Source of the DNA: Cladorhizidae sp. MBARI D1340-BT2
Lineage: Eukaryota > Porifera > Demospongiae > Poecilosclerida > Cladorhizidae
Length of the DNA stretch: 64,000 nt
NCBI GenBank assembly: GCA_028752905.1
Contig: JAQNBH010000014.1
Coordinates: 21,135,490-21,199,489, forward strand
Direction of reading: 5' to 3'
The position numbers and the translations under genes were made by a program. The notes below the pieces were generated by a model. It made no database searches and was not told the DNA's origin. It saw only the letters and a list, made by a program, of their open reading frames with translations. Each line of letters opens with the position of its first letter. Position 1 is the stretch's first letter. This document shows, piece by piece, positions 60,103-64,000 of this stretch.

Positions 60103-60317
60103 CCCATGATAATTGACATTTAATAATTGTTATTTTAATAATTGATTGTTTTATTAATTAGTTAATTAGTCGTGTGTATTAATAGTTTTTGCTAATTAGT
60201 GGATGTTAATTAGTCTTTTCATGAAATGCAATCTTTTCTACATACAGAGGTCATGATGTTATTGATATATATTCCAGTTTCCCTAGTATATATACGGATG
60301 CATGCTACATCAAACTT

Positions 60318-60323
60318 AATAAA
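60318..60323 (+). promoter_or_regulatory. Candidate poly(A) signal AATAAA for the BEN gene
   Basis: AATAAA about 215 bp after the probable stop, in an AT-rich 3' UTR. Confidence 0.45.
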
Positions 60324-60584
60324 GGGCGCTTCTTGGTCTACCAGTAAAAGAATTATGTATCCATGATGGCCTTCAGGCTCGTTCACAATGGTGGATACTT
60401 CCGAGTAAAAATATATATATTTTTTGCCTTTGAGACTAAATGCTTCACTTCATTATAATTGTGTCGACATACATACTGATTTCTAAACAATTAATATTCA
60501 TATATTAAATATATGTATTATATTAAATACATACTGATTTCTAAAATATTCATATTAAAATATAAGAAGAAAAAAATATGTAAA

Positions 60585-62153
60585 TCAACATGCACTCTTA
60601 TTAATATCCAGTTTTGCAGCACCATTTAGTTCGATAATCCGAGGAATTACTTTTCTCAAATGTCGGATATACCTCCGACATTTAACTAGATCCAATGTTT
60701 CCCAAAACCTTTTTATCCCTGCCACCAACTCTTCCTTATTTGTCGGCTTAACTTCTCTCCTCATATATTCTTTAAGCTCGTGCCACAAATTTTCAATTGG
60801 GTTTGCGTCAGGAGATTCTGGCGGAGTTCTCCACCAGTTGATCGAGTTCGACTCGAAGAATTGTTTTGCCAACCGGGAAGTATGTTTTGGGTCATTGTCC
60901 TGCATGAACCGATGTCCAGGGCAAATCTCTTGGATGTAGGGCAGCAATGCTTTTCCCAAAATTTCTGCATATAGAGGTGCCCGCATGATGCCATCGAATA
61001 TACATATCCCTGTTTTCCCTTGTATACTGATGCCTGCCCACACATGAACCTTGACAGGATGCTTTGCCCTGTGAATTGAAGACAAGGTTATTTCATGGCT
61101 TAGGTAATACATAATACCTCAAAGATTTTGCCACCCTAATTTAAAAAAATTGCCTTACTCTTCTGATTATGCAAAAGATCATCACACGCTCAGTTGGTTT
61201 ACATATTTAAATTACATGCATGTTGGTTTGTCAGGTCTTGCCAAGGCTGTAGACACCTGGGTTGCTGAGTGAGTAATGAGTGAGTAATGATGCAATATGG
61301 GTGAAATCCTGTGGATTAGAGCTTGAACCAAAAACTAAAATATAAAACTCGCAACATTTTAACAGCCATATCAACCTCATTGGATTAAGAACAAAATAAT
61401 GACCTCTTGTAACAAAAATGCACACAAGCTCCCCTACTGTGTAAGACCAACATATGATTACCTTGGTTTGTTCTTCACAGGTTGTCCAATTTTTCTACAA
61501 CAAAAGCGTCGGTGGGTTTCAAGTTGGACCGTGCATTCATCGGTCCAGAGGACATTTTCGAACCCATCAGCCGCCTCTCCCACAATTGTCGTGCCCACTC
61601 TAACCTCTTGATCTAAAGATGGAATGGGGATTATAATTGGAAGGAGAATGATCACAAACAGCAGCTACATCAACAGAGCAGGCCTTTGGCATTGTTAAGC
61701 TTAAACTGAAAACAACCAAAAAAGTTAGCAGAGCCCCCCCCCCCATAGCAGGAACCCAATGATGCTGTCAGTTAGCAGCATTAAGTCAGCATACACCCTT
61801 AAGAATCCCAAGTGACAACGAACCTTGTTGACGTCTCTTATTAACTGGCAGTAAGAGCTACCCCGAAAAGTCCAGCCGAGTGACGTTCTACACCGTAGAA
61901 TTGTCCTCAACGACAAAGGAAATCCCTTTTTGTTAAGGAGTTCGTGCAGCTGGTAGGCAGTCGTTTCATCGTCTATTTGCATCCTCTCTTCCACTATCTC
62001 ACGGACGGCTGCCGTTATCTTCGACGGTCTCCCGCTACCCAACTGCCTGGCTATCGTGTGGGTTTTTTGATAGCGCTTTAGGAAGTAGTCGACCCCTTGC
62101 CTCGTGGCCGTCAAACACTCCTTCTCCAAGGTCCTAACAATGGTCCGCGCCAT
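60585..62153 (-). pseudogene. Tc1/mariner transposase, three exons, one frameshift
   Basis: Catalyses TA-targeted cut-and-paste transposition. Exon 1 (61824-62153) has the N-terminal helix-turn-helix region with GSGRPSKIT. Exon 2 (61462-61612) has LEWARQ and the first catalytic Asp in VLWTDECTVQ. Exon 3 (60585-61068) has VHVWAGIS, the second Asp in MQDNDPKHTS and the Glu in NPIENLW, with 34 residues between them (DD34E). Introns have GTTCG...CTTTAG, GTAATC...TTCACAG borders. Joining exons gives DVNK-IKRLEWARQ and KNKP-R-AKHPVKV, both family-like. Exon 2 needs one extra base between LEWARQLWERR and FENVLWTDE, so the copy is probably dead. The terminal inverted repeats were not found. Confidence 0.8.
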
Positions 62154-62254
62154 CAAACCTTTCAAATTAAGAAATAAAATTCTGTTTTTGGTACGACGAA
62201 TACATCATCTTCTCGCTACTAGTACGAACTCAAATCACTGCCACGTGCAACTCG

Positions 62255-62440
62255 CGACGATCAATTCCTTTTATGCGTCTAAACGTTTCGAACGTCTAAA
62301 CGTTTCTTACGTCTAAACGTTTCGTGCGTCTAAAACCTTTATGCGTCTGAACGTTTCGTACGTTCCTTTAAGCCGGTTGGACAACGCATCGTTTAGACGC
62401 TGAACCAACGCTGCGTTTAAACGAAACGCCAAGTTTTTTA
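62255..62440. repeat. Degenerate ~17-20 bp CG-containing repeat
   Basis: Repeated words CGTCTAAACGTTTCG, in direct and partly inverted form (CGTTTAGACG, CGTTTAAACG). It lies between the Tc1/mariner gene and A5. It may be subterminal transposon sequence. Confidence 0.65.
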
Positions 62441-62451
62441 TGGCGCCTACT

Positions 62452-64000
62452 GTAAATTGAGCGTATCAAGATTGAAAGAGCTCCGCACAAGAACGAAAGC
62501 CCTACTGAGAATCAGAACGAAAGTAAACCGCTGGAAGGCAATTTACCTGAGAAAATGAGAAACAAACAAGCACTTCAGCACGTCCGGCCTGAGGAGCCTC
62601 AAGGGGAAACCAAAGAGATCAAAGATAAGCCAGGAGAAGACACAAAAGATAGCCACCTTCTGGAGCGAACTATGGGATACAAAGGGAGAATGGGACCCGA
62701 AGAACGAAGTCATCAAGAGCTGGATAGCCGAAACAAGGGAAAAGGTGGAGGGGGCAGAAGAAGGAGAGTACAACAAAGAAGAACTATGGAAGCGGGCGAT
62801 GGCCAAAGGAGGAAAGTGAAAGGCACCAGGCCCAGACAGAATACAAGGAGCGTGGTACCTGATCCTCCCAAAAATGGCAAAGATCATGGGCGAACTGGTG
62901 TGGGAAACAATGGAGGGTGAGAAGGAGGTCCCCAGTTGGTTAGTGGAAGGCAGGACAGTCCTGATACCAAAGGAAAACTGCGAAGGCCGACCCGAATGGT
63001 ACCGCCCCATCACCTGCCTTAACACAGCATATAAGCTGCTGACAGGAATGCTAGCAGAAATGCTGACAAGGCATGTGATGGACAGCGGGGTTCTGCCTGA
63101 GGAACAGAAAGCCATACGCAGAGGCACAAGGGGCTGCCTGGACGCGATAACAATAGACCAGGCAGCAAATAAGGAAGCCCAAATGGAGAGGAGGGACCTA
63201 TCGATGGCATGGATCGACATCAGGAAGGCCTATGATGTCATCCCACACAAGTGGATAAAGAAGGCACTGAGAGCGATTAAGACCCCCCCAGATGATCCGG
63301 ATGGCAATATCAGGACTGATCCCTAAATGGGCTACAAACATCGAAATCCAAACCAACCAGGGGACCACCACCACCACCACCACCACCATACCAATCACAC
63401 TAAAAAGAGGAATCTTCCAGGGGGACTCGTTGTCCCCACTCCTGTTCTGCCTGTGCGTGGCCCCAATTTCACACGCCCTGAGGAAGGAAATTGGTTTTAC
63501 GGCAGCACACCAAACAGGCCCACTGACACACCTGATGTTCGTGGATGACCTAAAAGTGTACGCCAGAAACAGAAGCCAACTAAATGAAGTGGTCTGAAGT
63601 GGTCCTCAGTGCAGAAAGGACAGCCAGCGCAGTGGGAATGACACTGGGGCTAAAGAAGTGCGCAGTAGCCCACATGGTCAGAGGGAGACAGAGACGAGGA
63701 GGAGGATCAGAGATAACCACCAGGGAAATTATTGGAGAACTGGGAGAGGAGACCTACAAATACCTCGGAGTGGAGCAGAGGTTTGGGGTGGACCTAGGAA
63801 AAACCAAGGCAGAAATTGAAAAAGAGTTCACCCTAAGAACAAGGGAAAACTGGGGGTCCCTCCTCACGGCGAAGAGAAAGGCAGAAACCCATAACCTGTG
63901 GTGTGTGGCGCTACTAAGATACTCCCTGGGGACGATACGCTGGTCAAGAAGTGAAGCCAAAGAACTGGACAGGTAAATCTAAACCCAATACAAATGTGCT
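62452..64000 (+). mobile_element. Retrotransposon family A, copy A5 (runs off window)
   Basis: Starts in the middle of the element (TAAATTGAGCGTATCAAG, equivalent to 23271 in A2) and continues past the window end. Relative to A4 about 360 bp of the element is missing between the two. Confidence 0.85.
62560..64000 (+). pseudogene. RT region of element A5
   Basis: Keeps Cys in KENCEGRPEWYRPITCLN (no TGA, unlike A2 and A3). It then has AWIDIRKAYD (Phe changed to Ile), GIFQGDSLSPLLF and FVDDLKVYA. It has the extra C near 63285, the 10-bp duplication after LNEVV at 63590, and the last exon end EAKELDR|GTAAATC at 63976, so the intron donor is the last feature in the window. Confidence 0.8.

Noticed and set aside
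1..64000. CRISPR array or bacterial defence system
   Set aside because: The tandem repeats have no unique spacers of constant length, and all genes are eukaryotic in structure.

Overview
This is a eukaryotic (animal) window. It carries an 18S-ITS1-5.8S-ITS2-28S ribosomal unit, GT-AG introns, piggyBac and Tc1/mariner transposons, a multi-exon BEN-domain gene, MITEs and many minisatellites. Low-complexity AT-rich spacers and a BEN gene fit an early-branching marine invertebrate such as a sponge or cnidarian, but that placement is inference. No bacterial-type gene is present.

Layout. (1) 1-5569: spacer with several minisatellites, a poly-C tract and one doubtful small exon. (2) 5570-11583: an antisense copy (A1) of a non-LTR retrotransposon, split by a 3.5 kb DNA transposon (6304-9790) with inverted repeats of about 150 bp. 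(3) 11584-20567, minus strand: ribosomal unit with the 5' half of 28S, ITS2, 5.8S, ITS1 and 18S. The 18S gene is cut about 38 nt from its 3' end by a 4.8 kb RT + restriction-like-endonuclease element (C, R2/R8-like). (4) 20568-58087: a scrambled, amplified ribosomal region. Its unit is [5'ETS + IGS, minus] - [element A, plus] - [element B 5' part, plus] - [1.8 kb 28S fragment, minus] - [about 46 nt 18S tail, plus] - [element B]. The B-28S-18S part is itself tandemly repeated with a 2.99 kb period. The unit occurs at 20.6-40.9 kb and 40.9-55.7 kb, and a third copy begins at 55.7 kb. A piggyBac sits in B7 and a 428 bp MITE in the second spacer. (5) 58088-62451: single-copy DNA with a five-exon BEN-domain gene and a three-exon Tc1/mariner transposase. 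(6) 62452-64000: a further copy of element A, running off the window.

Elements A, B and C are three related families with a shared N-terminal block, an RT and, in A and C, a C-terminal Cys-His motif plus PD..E nuclease. C is inserted inside 18S, and B begins directly after the same 18S sequence. All copies seen are damaged, and several share the same stop codons, so they were amplified after inactivation. The most unusual observation is that A and C contain short GT-AG introns in the sense orientation at different places in the RT region. Removing each of the two best-placed ones restores an alignment of equal length with the relatives that lack it. All boundaries were read by eye; no database search was made.
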